From the NCBI RefSeq assembly GCF_024362525.1, contig NZ_CP101458.1, positions 2,480,001-2,544,000 on the forward strand: a stretch of DNA of 64,000 nucleotides, given 5' to 3'. Positions 51,701-61,076 of this stretch are shown one piece after another. Both the position numbers and the translations under genes were made by a program. Source of the stretch: Natrononativus amylolyticus. GTDB taxonomy: Archaea; Halobacteriota; Halobacteria; Halobacteriales; Natrialbaceae. Every line of letters begins with the position of its first letter. Position 1 is the stretch's first letter. The notes under the pieces are model-generated. The model was not told the DNA's origin, ran no database searches, and saw only the letters and a list, made by a program, of their open reading frames with translations.

Positions 51701-52783
51701 CTACCGCTCGCGACGTCCCCGCACGTCGGTTCGGTCGGGGAACGGCGACTCGAGGGCCGCCGCGAGGACGTCGACGGTCGCCTCGGCGTCGGCCATTTCG
51801 ATGGTCTCGACGGGCGAGTGGGTGTACCGGCAGGGAACCGCGATCGCCCCGGCGTGGCGCGCGCCGCCCGCCCGTTGAAACTCCGTCGCGTCGGTGGTGC
51901 CGCCGATCATCACGTCGTGCTGGAGGGCCACACCCGCGGTGTCGCCCGCCCGTTGGAGCCACTCGAGGCTCTGGCGGTCGACCAACACGCCGCCGAAGAG
52001 GTACTCCGAGGTGCCGTCGGCGAACTCGACGACCGGGCCGCCGCCGAGGGAGACGGAACTCGAGCGCTCGCCGTCGACGGGGTAGTCGTCGGTGGGGAAG
52101 ATCTCGAGGGCGACCGCGATGTCGGGGTCGACGTCGTGGACGGCCGCCCGCGCCCCGCGCAGGCCGACTTCCTCCTGGACGGTGGCGGCGTAGTGGACGG
52201 TTCTGTCGGTGTCAGTCTCGCGGGCGACGGCGAGGAGGATCGCCAGCGCGATCCGGTCGTCGAGCGCCCGGCCGGCGAGGCGGCCGCCGACGAGGTCGAC
52301 GAGGCCGCGGTCCCACGTGGCGTGATCTCCCGCCTCGACGTTGGCCGCAGCCACCTCCTCGGGGCCGCTGGCTCCGATGTCGATGTGGGTCGTCTCCGGC
52401 AGATCGCCCTTCTCGTCGTCGGACATGAAGTGACGCGGCTTCGCGGCGATAACGCCCGGCACCTCGTCCGGTCCCACGAGTACGCGCTGGCCGAGCAGGT
52501 AACCCCGGTAGTGGCCGCCGAGCATGGAGTACGAGAGGAGGCCGTCGTCGGTGATCCCGTCGACGAGCAAGGCGAGTTCGTCGGTGTGGGCGGCGAGCAT
52601 GACTTCTTCAGCCTCCGGGTCGTTGCCGTGGCTCGTCGCGATCACGTTGCCCAGTGCGTCCCAGCGGATCTCGTCGACGTGAGGGTCGATCAGTTCCTCG
52701 AAGACCGCTGCGACGGCGTGTTCGTCCCCCGGCGGGCCGCGGGCGGCGACGAGTCGGTCGAGTTCCGCGCGCTCGAGTGTCAT
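51701..52783 (-). CDS. M42-family metallo-aminopeptidase
   Basis: From the ATG at 52783 this has 360 residues. The metal ligands of family M42 are visible: His-Asp in AAHTDELALLVDG near residue 65, the bridging Asp in AGRALDDRIALAI near 170, Glu-Glu in TVQEEVGLRGA near 202, an Asp in ALEIFPTDD near 225 and a final His in CRYTHSPVE near 313. These are cytoplasmic tetrahedral-complex aminopeptidases that trim short peptides. A longer frame to 53053 overlaps the next gene and lacks similarity. Confidence 0.92.
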   Translation of the reverse strand: MTLERAELDRLVAARGPPGDEHAVAAVFEELIDPHVDEIRWDALGNVIATSHGNDPEAEEVMLAAHTDELALLVDGITDDGLLSYSMLGGHYRGYLLGQRVLVGPDEVPGVIAAKPRHFMSDDEKGDLPETTHIDIGASGPEEVAAANVEAGDHATWDRGLVDLVGGRLAGRALDDRIALAILLAVARETDTDRTVHYAATVQEEVGLRGARAAVHDVDPDIAVALEIFPTDDYPVDGERSSSVSLGGGPVVEFADGTSEYLFGGVLVDRQSLEWLQRAGDTAGVALQHDVMIGGTTDATEFQRAGGARHAGAIAVPCRYTHSPVETIEMADAEATVDVLAAALESPFPDRTDVRGRRER

Positions 52784-52867
52784 GCGTCGGCGGTAGGTCG
52801 ACGGAAAGGTAGCTCTTCCGACCGCTGACGAAAGGCCCAAACCGGGGTCGTTCCTCTTCCCTACCGA

Positions 52868-53377
52868 ATGAGTCGAGACGACAGACCCCGTCCGGCGCCG
52901 GGCGAAGCCGTAGAGCGCGACTCCCGCGAGGGCCGCCGCGTCGGGTTCGTCGGCCCGCGGCTGCCGACCAGCCTCTCCTGTCGGCTGCTCTCGTGTTCGC
53001 TCGAGGCGCCCGCGAGGGTCGTCGCGGGAACGCCGGCGGCGTTTCACTTCCACGTGAAAAACCGGGCGCCGATGAGCCTCACGCTCGCGTGTTCCTCGAG
53101 TCGTTCGTGGGGGTGGACGGTCGACGGCGTTCCCGAGGCGGGGGCGGGGCGGTTCGATCCCCCGGCGACTGCGGCAACCGTCGCGCTCGGTCCGCGAGAG
53201 CGCCGGACGTTCACCGGCCGGTGGGACGGACAGTTCCTCGAGACGGACGAGCGCGGAGAGCGGTGGACCGCGGAGCCGGGGATTTACACGCTCACGGCGT
53301 ACGTTGCGGTCGAAAACTGGCGGTACCGAGGCGTGTTCGCGAGTACGGATCTCGCGGTCGAATCCGGTCGGGGCTAG
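52868..53377 (+). CDS. Hypothetical protein with a BsuPI-like beta-sandwich
   Basis: This 169-residue protein has a 35-residue charged N-terminus, then a domain with LEAPARVVAGTPAAFHFHVK, FTGRWDGQFLETDERG and WTAEPGIYTLTAYVAVENWR. The RWDG and PGxYTLTAY pattern resembles the intracellular-proteinase-inhibitor (BsuPI) fold, but similarity is weak. There is no leader. It stands just upstream of the peptide-binding protein gene (65-base gap), so it could be transcribed with the importer, or be unrelated. Confidence 0.5.
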   Translation: MSRDDRPRPAPGEAVERDSREGRRVGFVGPRLPTSLSCRLLSCSLEAPARVVAGTPAAFHFHVKNRAPMSLTLACSSSRSWGWTVDGVPEAGAGRFDPPATAATVALGPRERRTFTGRWDGQFLETDERGERWTAEPGIYTLTAYVAVENWRYRGVFASTDLAVESGRG

Positions 53378-53442
53378 TATGCTAGGAGGCGGGTATTTCC
53401 CCTACCTGTGGGAGTACAACCCATACCAGAGGTGTGTTCTGT

Positions 53443-55143
53443 ATGAACAAAAACCACGATCGATCGGATCTGAACCGGCGACGGTTTGTCAAGTCGATGG
53501 CGGCCGTTGGGGGAGTAGGACTGTTCGCGGGTTGTACCGGCGACGACGAACCACCCGTCGGCGGCGACGACGATGGCGGGAACGGCGCGAACGGCGGCGG
53601 TGAGGGCGGGACAGCGATCATCGCTCAGGGGGGCGAGATCGAAACGCTCGACCCGCGGATGAACTCGCTGGCGTGGTACAGCACCGCGGCGCACTACATG
53701 TTCGACTCGCTGCTCATGATGGAGCCGGACGGCGAGGGAACCGTCCCTCACCTCCTCGAGGATCACCTGGAGGAAGAAGACGAGGTGACCTACGTCGGAC
53801 AGCTCGAGGAGGGCGTCATGTTCCACAACGGCGAGGAGATGACCGCCGAGGACGTGGCGTACACGTACAACTGGGTGCTCGACCCCGACAACGCCTCGCC
53901 TCGAGCGTCGTTCATCGACTTCATCGACGAGGTCGAGGCGACCGGCGACTACGAGATCACGCTTCACCTCGAGTACCCGTTCGCGCTGCTCGAGAACATT
54001 CTGGCGGGAATGTACGCGCCCGTCGTCCCGATGGACGCCGCCGAGGAGATGGGACAGGAGGAGTTCGAGCAGGCGCCGATCGGCACGGGGCCGTTCCAGT
54101 ACGCCGATCACGGATCGGCGTCGCACCTCACGATGGAGCGCTTCGACGACTACTTCCTCGGCACGCCGCGTCTCGACGGCGTCGAGTACGAAATCATCCC
54201 CGAAGAGGAGGTCGCGTTCGTCGAACTCGCGACCGGCGGCGTTCACCAGACCTCGGTTCCGGAAGTCCTCATCGACGAGGCGGAGGAGAACGAGGAGGTC
54301 AATCACAAGATCTTCTCGGCGTTCAACTACCGGGGGTTCATCCTCAACTGCCTCGAGGAGCCGTTCGACGACGTAGAGGTTCGAGAGGCGCTGCACTACC
54401 TCGTCGACTACGACGAACTGATGCTCGGCGCCGTCGACCAGCTCGGCTCCAGAAGCTGGGGATACATGCCACAGGGAGTCGTCGACGTCTGGGACTTCCC
54501 CTACGAAGAGTGGGAAGCGGAGTACTATCCCGATCAGGACCGCGACCAGGCGGCGGATATGCTCGAGGGCGCGGGCGTCGACCTCGACTCCCTCGACGTC
54601 GACATCCTGGCGCTGTCCGGCGAGAACTGGATGGGGATGTCGGTCGTCCTCCAGAACGAGTTCGAACAGATCGGCGTCGACGCCTCCATCCGCGAGGTCG
54701 GCACCGGCGAGTGGCTCGACGCGCTCGACGAAGGGACGTTCGACATCTGTACGTACGGGTTCGGCGTCGGTGACGACCCGGACGGCATGTTCTACAACTT
54801 CTTCCGCGACCTCGAGAACGACGACGGCGGCATGGACGAGGGAACTCTCGGCAACTCCTCGGCGGGCTACGTCCACGAGGCCTACCGGGGCACCGACACC
54901 GAAGACGAACTCCAGCGCCTCGACCAGCACATTCGAGACGGCCGTTCGACGCTCGACCAGGACGAGCGCTACGAACACTACGTCGAAGCGGCAGATATCG
55001 TCCACAGCAACTACGTCGGCATTCCGGTGTACGCGGGCGAGAACGTGACCGGCTGGCGGACCGAGCTTCAGGACTACGAACCGACGGAGTTCGGCGATCA
55101 GGAGCTGTTCAACCACTGGCAGGAAGCGTGGCTCGACGAGTAA
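53443..55143 (+). CDS. Oligopeptide ABC importer, Tat lipoprotein substrate-binding protein
   Basis: From the ATG at 53443 the protein has 566 residues. NRRRFVKSMAAVGGVGLFAG ends in a Cys, combining a twin-arginine motif with a lipobox, so it is exported folded and lipid-anchored outside. An acidic Gly/Asp linker follows (residues 31-55). The mature part is a family-5 binding protein: ETLDPRMNSLAWYSTAAHYM, VMFHNGEEMTAEDVAYTYNW and DREALHYLVDYDELM-like motifs. It captures di- or oligopeptides. The genes for two permeases and two ATPases follow in order. Confidence 0.92.
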   Translation: MNKNHDRSDLNRRRFVKSMAAVGGVGLFAGCTGDDEPPVGGDDDGGNGANGGGEGGTAIIAQGGEIETLDPRMNSLAWYSTAAHYMFDSLLMMEPDGEGTVPHLLEDHLEEEDEVTYVGQLEEGVMFHNGEEMTAEDVAYTYNWVLDPDNASPRASFIDFIDEVEATGDYEITLHLEYPFALLENILAGMYAPVVPMDAAEEMGQEEFEQAPIGTGPFQYADHGSASHLTMERFDDYFLGTPRLDGVEYEIIPEEEVAFVELATGGVHQTSVPEVLIDEAEENEEVNHKIFSAFNYRGFILNCLEEPFDDVEVREALHYLVDYDELMLGAVDQLGSRSWGYMPQGVVDVWDFPYEEWEAEYYPDQDRDQAADMLEGAGVDLDSLDVDILALSGENWMGMSVVLQNEFEQIGVDASIREVGTGEWLDALDEGTFDICTYGFGVGDDPDGMFYNFFRDLENDDGGMDEGTLGNSSAGYVHEAYRGTDTEDELQRLDQHIRDGRSTLDQDERYEHYVEAADIVHSNYVGIPVYAGENVTGWRTELQDYEPTEFGDQELFNHWQEAWLDE

Positions 55144-55214
55144 GCCCTCGACCGAGCGTAGCCTGTCGCTGAGATACCGCACCCCCCTTTCGAAACCTCC
55201 AACTGTACGCAACT

Positions 55215-56165
55215 ATGGGAATGCTTCGTTACACGCTCCGACGGCTCGTCCAGATGATTCCGGTGCTGTTCGGCGTCGTGACCCTCACCTTCGTCATGAT
55301 GCACGCCCTGCCGGGCGACCCGGTCCGGATCTACCTCGGGCTCGAGCCGAGTCAGGAGATGGCAGACGACCTCATCGAACACTACGGATTCGACCGACCG
55401 TGGTACGAACAGTACTTCGACTACCTTCTGCGGCTCGTCCAGGGCGACCTCGGCTACTCGTTTACGTACCGACAGTCGGTTAGCAACCTGATGCTCGAGC
55501 GGATGGGGCCGACGGCGGTCATCATGACCCTGTCGTACCTCATCGCGCTGCCGACCGCGATCGGGCTGGGCGTCTACGGCGCCGCCCGACACAACCGCGC
55601 CGGTGACCACGTCTCGCGCATCCTCGGTCTCGCCGGCATCTCGACGCCGAACTTCTGGCTGGCGCTGATGCTGATCTACCTGGTCGCCTACGAACTCCAG
55701 GTGCTCCCGGCGTCCGGCTACGTTTCGCCGCTCGAGGACCCGATCGAGTCGGCGAAGCTGCTCGTCATGCCGGTCGTCACGCTCGCGACGGCACAGACGG
55801 CGCTGCTGATGCGAATGACCCGCTCGAGTATGATCGAGGAACTCCGCGCCGAGTACGTCGAGACGGCCCGTGCCTACGGAATCCCCGAGCGACGGGTGCT
55901 CTACAGGCACTCGTTCCGGAACGCGCTGTTGCCGCTGATCACCATCATCGGTCTGCAGATCTCGTTCCTGCTCAGCGGGAGCGTCATCGTCGAGGAGATC
56001 TTCGCCATCCCGGGAATGGGGCGGCTGTTCTTCGACTCGCTCGTCCAGCACGACTACTCCGTCGCGATCGGCGTCACGCTGTTCTTCTCGACGCTGTTCC
56101 TGATCGGCGTGTTGCTGACCGACCTCGCGTACGCGTACATCGACCCACGGATCAAGTATGATTGA
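55215..56165 (+). CDS. Oligopeptide ABC importer, DppB-type permease
   Basis: This 316-residue protein has six membrane segments. MLRYTLRRLVQMIPVLFGVV starts it, HALPGDPVRIYLG is the DppB/OppB external motif near 31-43, and EYVETARAYGIPERRVLYRH near 213-232 is the EAA loop that docks on the ATPase. It forms the channel with the DppC-type protein. It follows the binding protein by 71 bases. Confidence 0.94.
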   Translation: MGMLRYTLRRLVQMIPVLFGVVTLTFVMMHALPGDPVRIYLGLEPSQEMADDLIEHYGFDRPWYEQYFDYLLRLVQGDLGYSFTYRQSVSNLMLERMGPTAVIMTLSYLIALPTAIGLGVYGAARHNRAGDHVSRILGLAGISTPNFWLALMLIYLVAYELQVLPASGYVSPLEDPIESAKLLVMPVVTLATAQTALLMRMTRSSMIEELRAEYVETARAYGIPERRVLYRHSFRNALLPLITIIGLQISFLLSGSVIVEEIFAIPGMGRLFFDSLVQHDYSVAIGVTLFFSTLFLIGVLLTDLAYAYIDPRIKYD

Positions 56166-56166
56166 G

Positions 56167-56244
56167 ATGACTCCAGACAGAGCGCTCGACTCGGACGTCT
56201 CGCGGCGAGACGATGGGACGACTGCGGCCGGAGGTGACAGATGA
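56167..56244 (+). other. Possible 25-codon ORF linking the two permease genes
   Basis: ATG at 56167, two bases after the stop of the first permease, opens MTPDRALDSDVSRRDDGTTA and on, and ends in a TGA overlapping the second permease start as ATGA (56241-56244). It fills almost the whole 75-base spacer. It may serve only to pass ribosomes along, or be a chance frame. Confidence 0.3.
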
Positions 56245-57299
56245 GTTCCGAACAGAGTCGCGTCGCCGACACGGACTTCGACTCCGGGAGCGGTCTCCTG
56301 GCGACGCTGAAGAAGCTCAGGTACAGCCCGACCTCGCTCGTCGGCGTCTTCCTGATCGGGATGCTCGTCGTCATGGCCGTGTTCAGCGCCATCGACAACT
56401 TCCTGCTCAACAGGGCGGTTATCACGTGGTTACACGCCGATCCGCACGCGATGGATCAGAGTATGCGCTACTCCGAGCCGTCGCGCGAGCACCCGATGGG
56501 GACCGACCGCTACGGGCGTGACATCCTCGTCCGGATCGTATACGGGAGCCGAACCGCGCTCACCATCGGCATTCTGGCCGTCGGTATCAGCTTCGTCGGC
56601 GGGATCATCACCGGTGCCGTCTCCGCCTACTTCGGCGGCTACATCGACGACACGCTGATGCGCCTGGTCGAGATCCTGTACGCCATCCCGGGGCTCGTCC
56701 TCGCGATGATCTTCATGGCCATCTTCGGTCCGAGCATCGAGAACCTGTTTATCGCGTACGGCATCGTCGGCATCCCGGCGTACGCCCGCGTGATGCGTTC
56801 GGAGGCGCTGTCGATCCGCGACCGACAGTACGTCGAGGCGGCCAAACTCGCCGGCCTCCCCCGGCGGACGATCCTCTTTCGCGAGATCGTCCCGAACGGG
56901 CTCGCGCCGGTCGTCGTGCAGGCGACGCTCTCGATGGGCGGCGTCATCATCGGCGCGGCGGCGCTCTCGTTCCTCGGGTTCGGGGTGCAGGAGCCGACGC
57001 CCGACTGGGGGCGCATGCTCTCTGACGGCCGGACTGCACTGCTCGTCGCCTGGTGGGTCGCGTTCTTCCCCGGCCTGATGATCTTCATCACCGTGATGGG
57101 ATTCAACATGCTCGGCGACGGCCTGCGCGACATCATGGACCCGAAGATGACCGTCGAACCAACTCCCTACGACGACTGGAACTTAGAGGAATGGACCGCA
57201 GACCAGCAGACCGAGACGGGCGACCCGGACCTGCCGGCCGACTCGCCGGCGGCCCGTGCCGACGGCGCCGGCCCCCAGACCGGGGGTGATCGCTCGTGA
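56241..57299 (+). CDS. Oligopeptide ABC importer, DppC-type permease
   Basis: This 352-residue protein has a hydrophilic N-terminus, one early membrane segment, then HPMGTDRYGRDILVRIVYGS near 81-100, the DppC hallmark. The EAA loop RDRQYVEAAKLAGLPRRTIL is near 193-212. An acidic tail of about 45 residues ends the protein. Its last codons overlap the GTG of the first ATPase by four bases, so the two are co-translated. Confidence 0.94.
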   Translation: MSSEQSRVADTDFDSGSGLLATLKKLRYSPTSLVGVFLIGMLVVMAVFSAIDNFLLNRAVITWLHADPHAMDQSMRYSEPSREHPMGTDRYGRDILVRIVYGSRTALTIGILAVGISFVGGIITGAVSAYFGGYIDDTLMRLVEILYAIPGLVLAMIFMAIFGPSIENLFIAYGIVGIPAYARVMRSEALSIRDRQYVEAAKLAGLPRRTILFREIVPNGLAPVVVQATLSMGGVIIGAAALSFLGFGVQEPTPDWGRMLSDGRTALLVAWWVAFFPGLMIFITVMGFNMLGDGLRDIMDPKMTVEPTPYDDWNLEEWTADQQTETGDPDLPADSPAARADGAGPQTGGDRS

Positions 57300-58321
57300 G
57301 CCTCCTCGAGGTCTCCGACCTCCGGACGTACTTCTTCACGCCCGACGGGATCGTCCAGGCCGTCGACGGCGTCAGCTTCGAGGTCGACGCCGGCGAGTCC
57401 CTGGGGGTCGTCGGCGAGAGCGGCGCCGGCAAGAGCGTCGCCGTCAAGAGCATCATGGGACTCATCCGCGAGCCCGGCCGGGTCGTCGACGGCAGCATTC
57501 GCTTCGACGGCCGTGAGCTCACGGATCTCTCCGAGACCGAACTCAGACGGGAGATTCGCGGCAACGAGATTTCGATCGTCTTCCAGGACGCGATGTCCGC
57601 GCTCAACCCCGTCTTTACCGTCGGCAGCCAGCTCGAGGAGGTCATCGTCGAGAACACCGGCCGCACCAAGTCGGAAGCCCGCGAGCGGGCGATCGAACTG
57701 CTCGACGACGTCGGCATCCCCGACGCCGACCAGCGCATCGACGAGTACCCTCACCAGTACTCCGGCGGGATGCAACAGCGAGCGATGATCGCGATGGCGC
57801 TCGCCTGCGACCCGCGGCTCATCATCGCCGACGAGCCGACGACCGCGCTGGACGTGACGATTCAGGCGGGGATCCTCGAGCTGTTCGACGAGATCCAGGA
57901 GAAACACGACACGAGCATCGTCTACGTCACCCACGACCTGGGAGTCGTCCGCGAGGTCTGCGACCGGGTCGCGGTGATGTACCTCGGGAAGGTCGTCGAG
58001 TCGGCGCCCTACGACGAGCTGTACCGGAACCCGAAACACCCCTACACGCAGTCGCTGCTCAACTCCGTGGTGACCCCCGACGAGACCTTAGACGAGATCA
58101 ACCCGATCGGCGGCACGATGCCTTCCGCCGTGTCGCCGCCGTCGGGCTGTCGGTTCCGGACCCGGTGTCCGGTCGCCTACGAGGAGTGCTCGACGGTGGC
58201 TCCCCCGCGGTACGACGTCGGGTCGGACGACGTCCACCACGACGCGGCGTGTCTGCTGTACGAGGAGGGAAACCCCCGCGAGGAGCCGCGGCTGCACGAG
58301 ACGGAGGTACCGACGGAATGA
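57296..58321 (+). CDS. Oligopeptide ABC importer, DppD-type ATPase
   Basis: This 341-residue ATPase starts at GTG 57296. Walker A GESGAGKS lies at about 40-47, [15 protein letters not shown] is the signature near 158-172 and [12 protein letters not shown] the Walker B near 178-189. The oligopeptide C-terminal domain has [18 protein letters not shown] near 280-297, the Cys-rich element that binds an iron-sulfur cluster in some Dpp ATPases. Confidence 0.94.
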   Translation: MSLLEVSDLRTYFFTPDGIVQAVDGVSFEVDAGESLGVVGESGAGKSVAVKSIMGLIREPGRVVDGSIRFDGRELTDLSETELRREIRGNEISIVFQDAMSALNPVFTVGSQLEEVIVENTGRTKSEARERAIELLDDVGIPDADQRIDEYPHQYSGGMQQRAMIAMALACDPRLIIADEPTTALDVTIQAGILELFDEIQEKHDTSIVYVTHDLGVVREVCDRVAVMYLGKVVESAPYDELYRNPKHPYTQSLLNSVVTPDETLDEINPIGGTMPSAVSPPSGCRFRTRCPVAYEECSTVAPPRYDVGSDDVHHDAACLLYEEGNPREEPRLHETEVPTE

Positions 58322-58377
58322 CCGCGACCGCAGACCGCCCGACCGGGGCGACGACCACAACGGAGGCGTTCGCATGA
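58318..58377 (+). other. Possible 19-codon ORF bridging the two ATPase genes
   Basis: ATG at 58318 overlaps the TGA of the first ATPase gene (ATGA) and opens [19 protein letters not shown]. Its TGA overlaps the second ATPase's ATG (58374-58377), again ATGA. Four-base overlaps at both ends make it a strict relay. No similarity is recognised. Confidence 0.35.
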
Positions 58378-59669
58378 GTACGAATCCACAGGCCGAATCA
58401 CGCGCCGTCCGCGAGGACGGCGCGGAGCCGCTGCTCGAGGTATCGGGACTGAAAAAGCACTTTCCGGTGAACGCGGGGCTGTTCGCCTCGGTTCGCCTCG
58501 ACCGCGAGTCGGGTGGGCTCCCGTTCCGGTATGACGACACCAGCGTCAAAGCCGTCGACGGCGTGGACTTCACGCTGCGTCCCGGCGAGACCCTCGGCGT
58601 CGTCGGCGAGTCCGGCTGCGGGAAGTCGACGCTGGCTCGCACCATCCTCGGACTGGAGGAGCCGACGGCCGGCGAGGTCCGATTCGACGGTCGACTCACG
58701 GCCGACATTCCCGAATCGGAGTTCCGCAAGCGGAGCCAGATGGTGTTTCAGGACCCTCACTCGAGTCTGAACGGCCGGCGCAAGGTCGGGCCGATCATCG
58801 AGGACCCGCTCGAGGGGGCCGGCTGGGAGAAGGAGAAACGGCGCGAGCGCGCCCTCGAGTTGCTCGAGCAGGTGGGGCTCAAGCGGGAGTACTACAACCG
58901 CTACCCCCACGAGTTCTCGGGCGGCCAGCGCCAGCGGATCAACCTCGCGCGGGCGCTGTCGATCAACCCCGATCTCGTGGTGGCGGACGAACCAGTGAGC
59001 GGCCTCGACGTCAGCGTCCAGGCCCAGATCCTCAACCTGATGGACGACCTTCAGGAGGAGTACGGGCTGACCTACCTGCTGATCAGCCACGACCTGAGCG
59101 TCGTGCGCTACATCGCCGACCGCGTGGCGGTGATGTACCTCGGCGACTTCGTCGAGGTGGCGCCGACCGAACAGCTGTTCGCCGAACAGCACCACCCCTA
59201 CGCGCGGGCGTTGCTGGGGGCGGTGCCGAACCCCGACCCCGACAAGCCCGGCGTTCGATCGCAGATTTCGGGTGCCGTCCCGAGCGCGTCGAACCCGCCG
59301 CGGGGCTGTAAGTTCCACACCCGCTGTCCCGAGTTCATCCTCCCCGACGGGTTCGGCCGGGCGGCCTACGACGAGTACGAGGCGCTGCTCGAGGACGTCC
59401 GCGGGCGCGAACTCGCGGCGAGCGAGTCGCCGAAGGCGGTGTTCGAGGCGTACATCGACAGCGGCGGGGTGCCACGGGAGGCGGAGAACACCGTCAAAGC
59501 CGCCGCGAGCGAGGCCCTCGACGGGGAGTGGGAGCGGGCGGCCCGCACCCTCGAGGAGTACGAGTCGCCGTGTCAGGCGACCACGCCGCCGCTCGAGCCC
59601 ACGGACCGGCCCGAACACGAGGCCGCCTGTCACCTGCCCGCCGAGGAGGTGAGAGACGATGCAGTCTGA
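58374..59669 (+). CDS. Oligopeptide ABC importer, DppF-type ATPase with C-terminal insertion
   Basis: This 431-residue ATPase has Walker A GESGCGKS at 78-85, [19 protein letters not shown] near 182-200 and [12 protein letters not shown] near 203-214. The C-terminal oligopeptide domain starts with [19 protein letters not shown] near 302-320. It is interrupted by about 90 extra residues before the usual closing [20 protein letters not shown]. The usual length is about 330. The end overlaps the start of the D,D-peptidase gene by 11 bases. Confidence 0.93.
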   Translation: MSTNPQAESRAVREDGAEPLLEVSGLKKHFPVNAGLFASVRLDRESGGLPFRYDDTSVKAVDGVDFTLRPGETLGVVGESGCGKSTLARTILGLEEPTAGEVRFDGRLTADIPESEFRKRSQMVFQDPHSSLNGRRKVGPIIEDPLEGAGWEKEKRRERALELLEQVGLKREYYNRYPHEFSGGQRQRINLARALSINPDLVVADEPVSGLDVSVQAQILNLMDDLQEEYGLTYLLISHDLSVVRYIADRVAVMYLGDFVEVAPTEQLFAEQHHPYARALLGAVPNPDPDKPGVRSQISGAVPSASNPPRGCKFHTRCPEFILPDGFGRAAYDEYEALLEDVRGRELAASESPKAVFEAYIDSGGVPREAENTVKAAASEALDGEWERAARTLEEYESPCQATTPPLEPTDRPEHEAACHLPAEEVRDDAV

Positions 59670-61011
59670 GGCCGAGAGCCGGGAGGGACCGGTCGAACGG
59701 GCCTTTCCGGACCTCGAGTCGACGAGCGCGAGCGTGTTCGCCCGCGACCTCCGGACCGGCGAGGTGCTCGCGGCCTCGAGCCCGGAGGTCCCCCTGCTCC
59801 CGGCGTCGAACGCCAAACTCGTCACCGCCGCTCGAGGGTTCACCGAACTCGGCACCGACTACCGCTTCGAGACGCGGGTGTACGCCGTCGGCGAGCGCCG
59901 CGAGGAGCATCTCGTCGGCGACCTCGTCGTGGTCGGCCGGGGGGCGCCCGACCTCTCGCAGGCCGACCTGATGACCCTCGCCGCCGAGGTCGCCGACAGC
60001 GGGATCGAGACCGTCGCCGGCGAACTCGTCGTCGACGCCTCCGCGTTCGACCGACAGGCGCTCGGGCCGGGCTGGACCTGGGACGACGGCCAGTTCGCCT
60101 ACGGCGCCAAGAGCACGCCCCTCGCCCTAGAGCGCAACACCGTCGACATCACGATCACCAGTCAGGACGGCGCCGTCCAGGTCGACGCCTCGCCGACCTC
60201 GGAGATCGTCCGGTTCGACGTCGACGTGACGGTCGACGAGGCGAGCGCGGAACCCGACCTCTCGGTGTACAAAAAGCGCGCCTCGGAGGTGATCCGCGTC
60301 GAAGGGACGGTCCCTCCGGAGACGACCGTCGTGGAGGCGAGTCCCGTCGACGACCCGATGTTTCACGCGGCGAGCGTCTTCCGGGACGCCCTCGAGAGCA
60401 AGGGCGTCTCGATCGACGGCTGGATGCGTATCGACCACGAGCCGATCGAACCGGAACACGCCCCCGTCGCGACCGCCGAATCCGCGCCGCTCTACGAACT
60501 CGTCCGCGGGATGCTCACCGACTCCGACAACTTCGCCGCCGAACAGCTCGCGCGAACGGTCGCCTTCGAACTCGAGGGGTCGGGCGGCTGGGCGGAGTGG
60601 GAGTCACACGTCGTCGAATTCCTCGCGGACCGCGGCACCGAGGCCGTCCGGCTTCGGGACGGCTCCGGGCTCTCGCGGTACAACTTGCTGTCGGCGTCGA
60701 GCCTCGTCGCCGTCCTCGAGTGGTGTCTCGAGCAGCCCTGGCACGAGCAGTTCGTCGACTCCCTCCCCCGCGGCGGCCACGAGGGAACGGTCGAGAACCG
60801 CCTCGAGGACGTGCCGGCGACCGTTCGAGCGAAGACCGGGACGCTCACGGGTGCGCGGGCGCTGTCGGGCTACCTCCTCGCGGACGGTGAGCCCGTCGTC
60901 GTCTTCTCCTGTCTCCGCTCGAACCTGACCGGAGAGGCCGAAACCGCCGCGACCGACCGGATCGACGAGTTCGTCGGATCGCTCGCCGTCGAGGCCGGAT
61001 TCGAGGCGTAG
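59659..61011 (+). CDS. dacB: D-alanyl-D-alanine carboxypeptidase/endopeptidase, PBP4-like (S13 family)
   Basis: This 450-residue protein has all three motifs of penicillin-binding fold D,D-peptidases: Ser50-x-x-Lys53 in ASNAKLVTAARG, Ser289-Asp-Asn291 in LTDSDNFAAEQL, and Lys392-Thr-Gly394 in VRAKTGTLTGARALSGY. The 230-residue insertion between motifs one and two is the PBP4-specific domain. No signal peptide or membrane anchor is seen, so it should stay in the cytoplasm, unlike bacterial PBP4. It starts inside the second ATPase gene after a GAGGTGAG ribosome-binding-like stretch, tying it to the importer. The likely substrate is imported peptides with D-Ala-D-Ala or D-linked ends. Confidence 0.92.
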   Translation: MQSEAESREGPVERAFPDLESTSASVFARDLRTGEVLAASSPEVPLLPASNAKLVTAARGFTELGTDYRFETRVYAVGERREEHLVGDLVVVGRGAPDLSQADLMTLAAEVADSGIETVAGELVVDASAFDRQALGPGWTWDDGQFAYGAKSTPLALERNTVDITITSQDGAVQVDASPTSEIVRFDVDVTVDEASAEPDLSVYKKRASEVIRVEGTVPPETTVVEASPVDDPMFHAASVFRDALESKGVSIDGWMRIDHEPIEPEHAPVATAESAPLYELVRGMLTDSDNFAAEQLARTVAFELEGSGGWAEWESHVVEFLADRGTEAVRLRDGSGLSRYNLLSASSLVAVLEWCLEQPWHEQFVDSLPRGGHEGTVENRLEDVPATVRAKTGTLTGARALSGYLLADGEPVVVFSCLRSNLTGEAETAATDRIDEFVGSLAVEAGFEA

Positions 61012-61076
61012 CCGTCGCTCCGACGTCTCGAAGCGATTCGCGGCCGACCTGGGTCGAGGGACGAAGGCGCGGCCGA

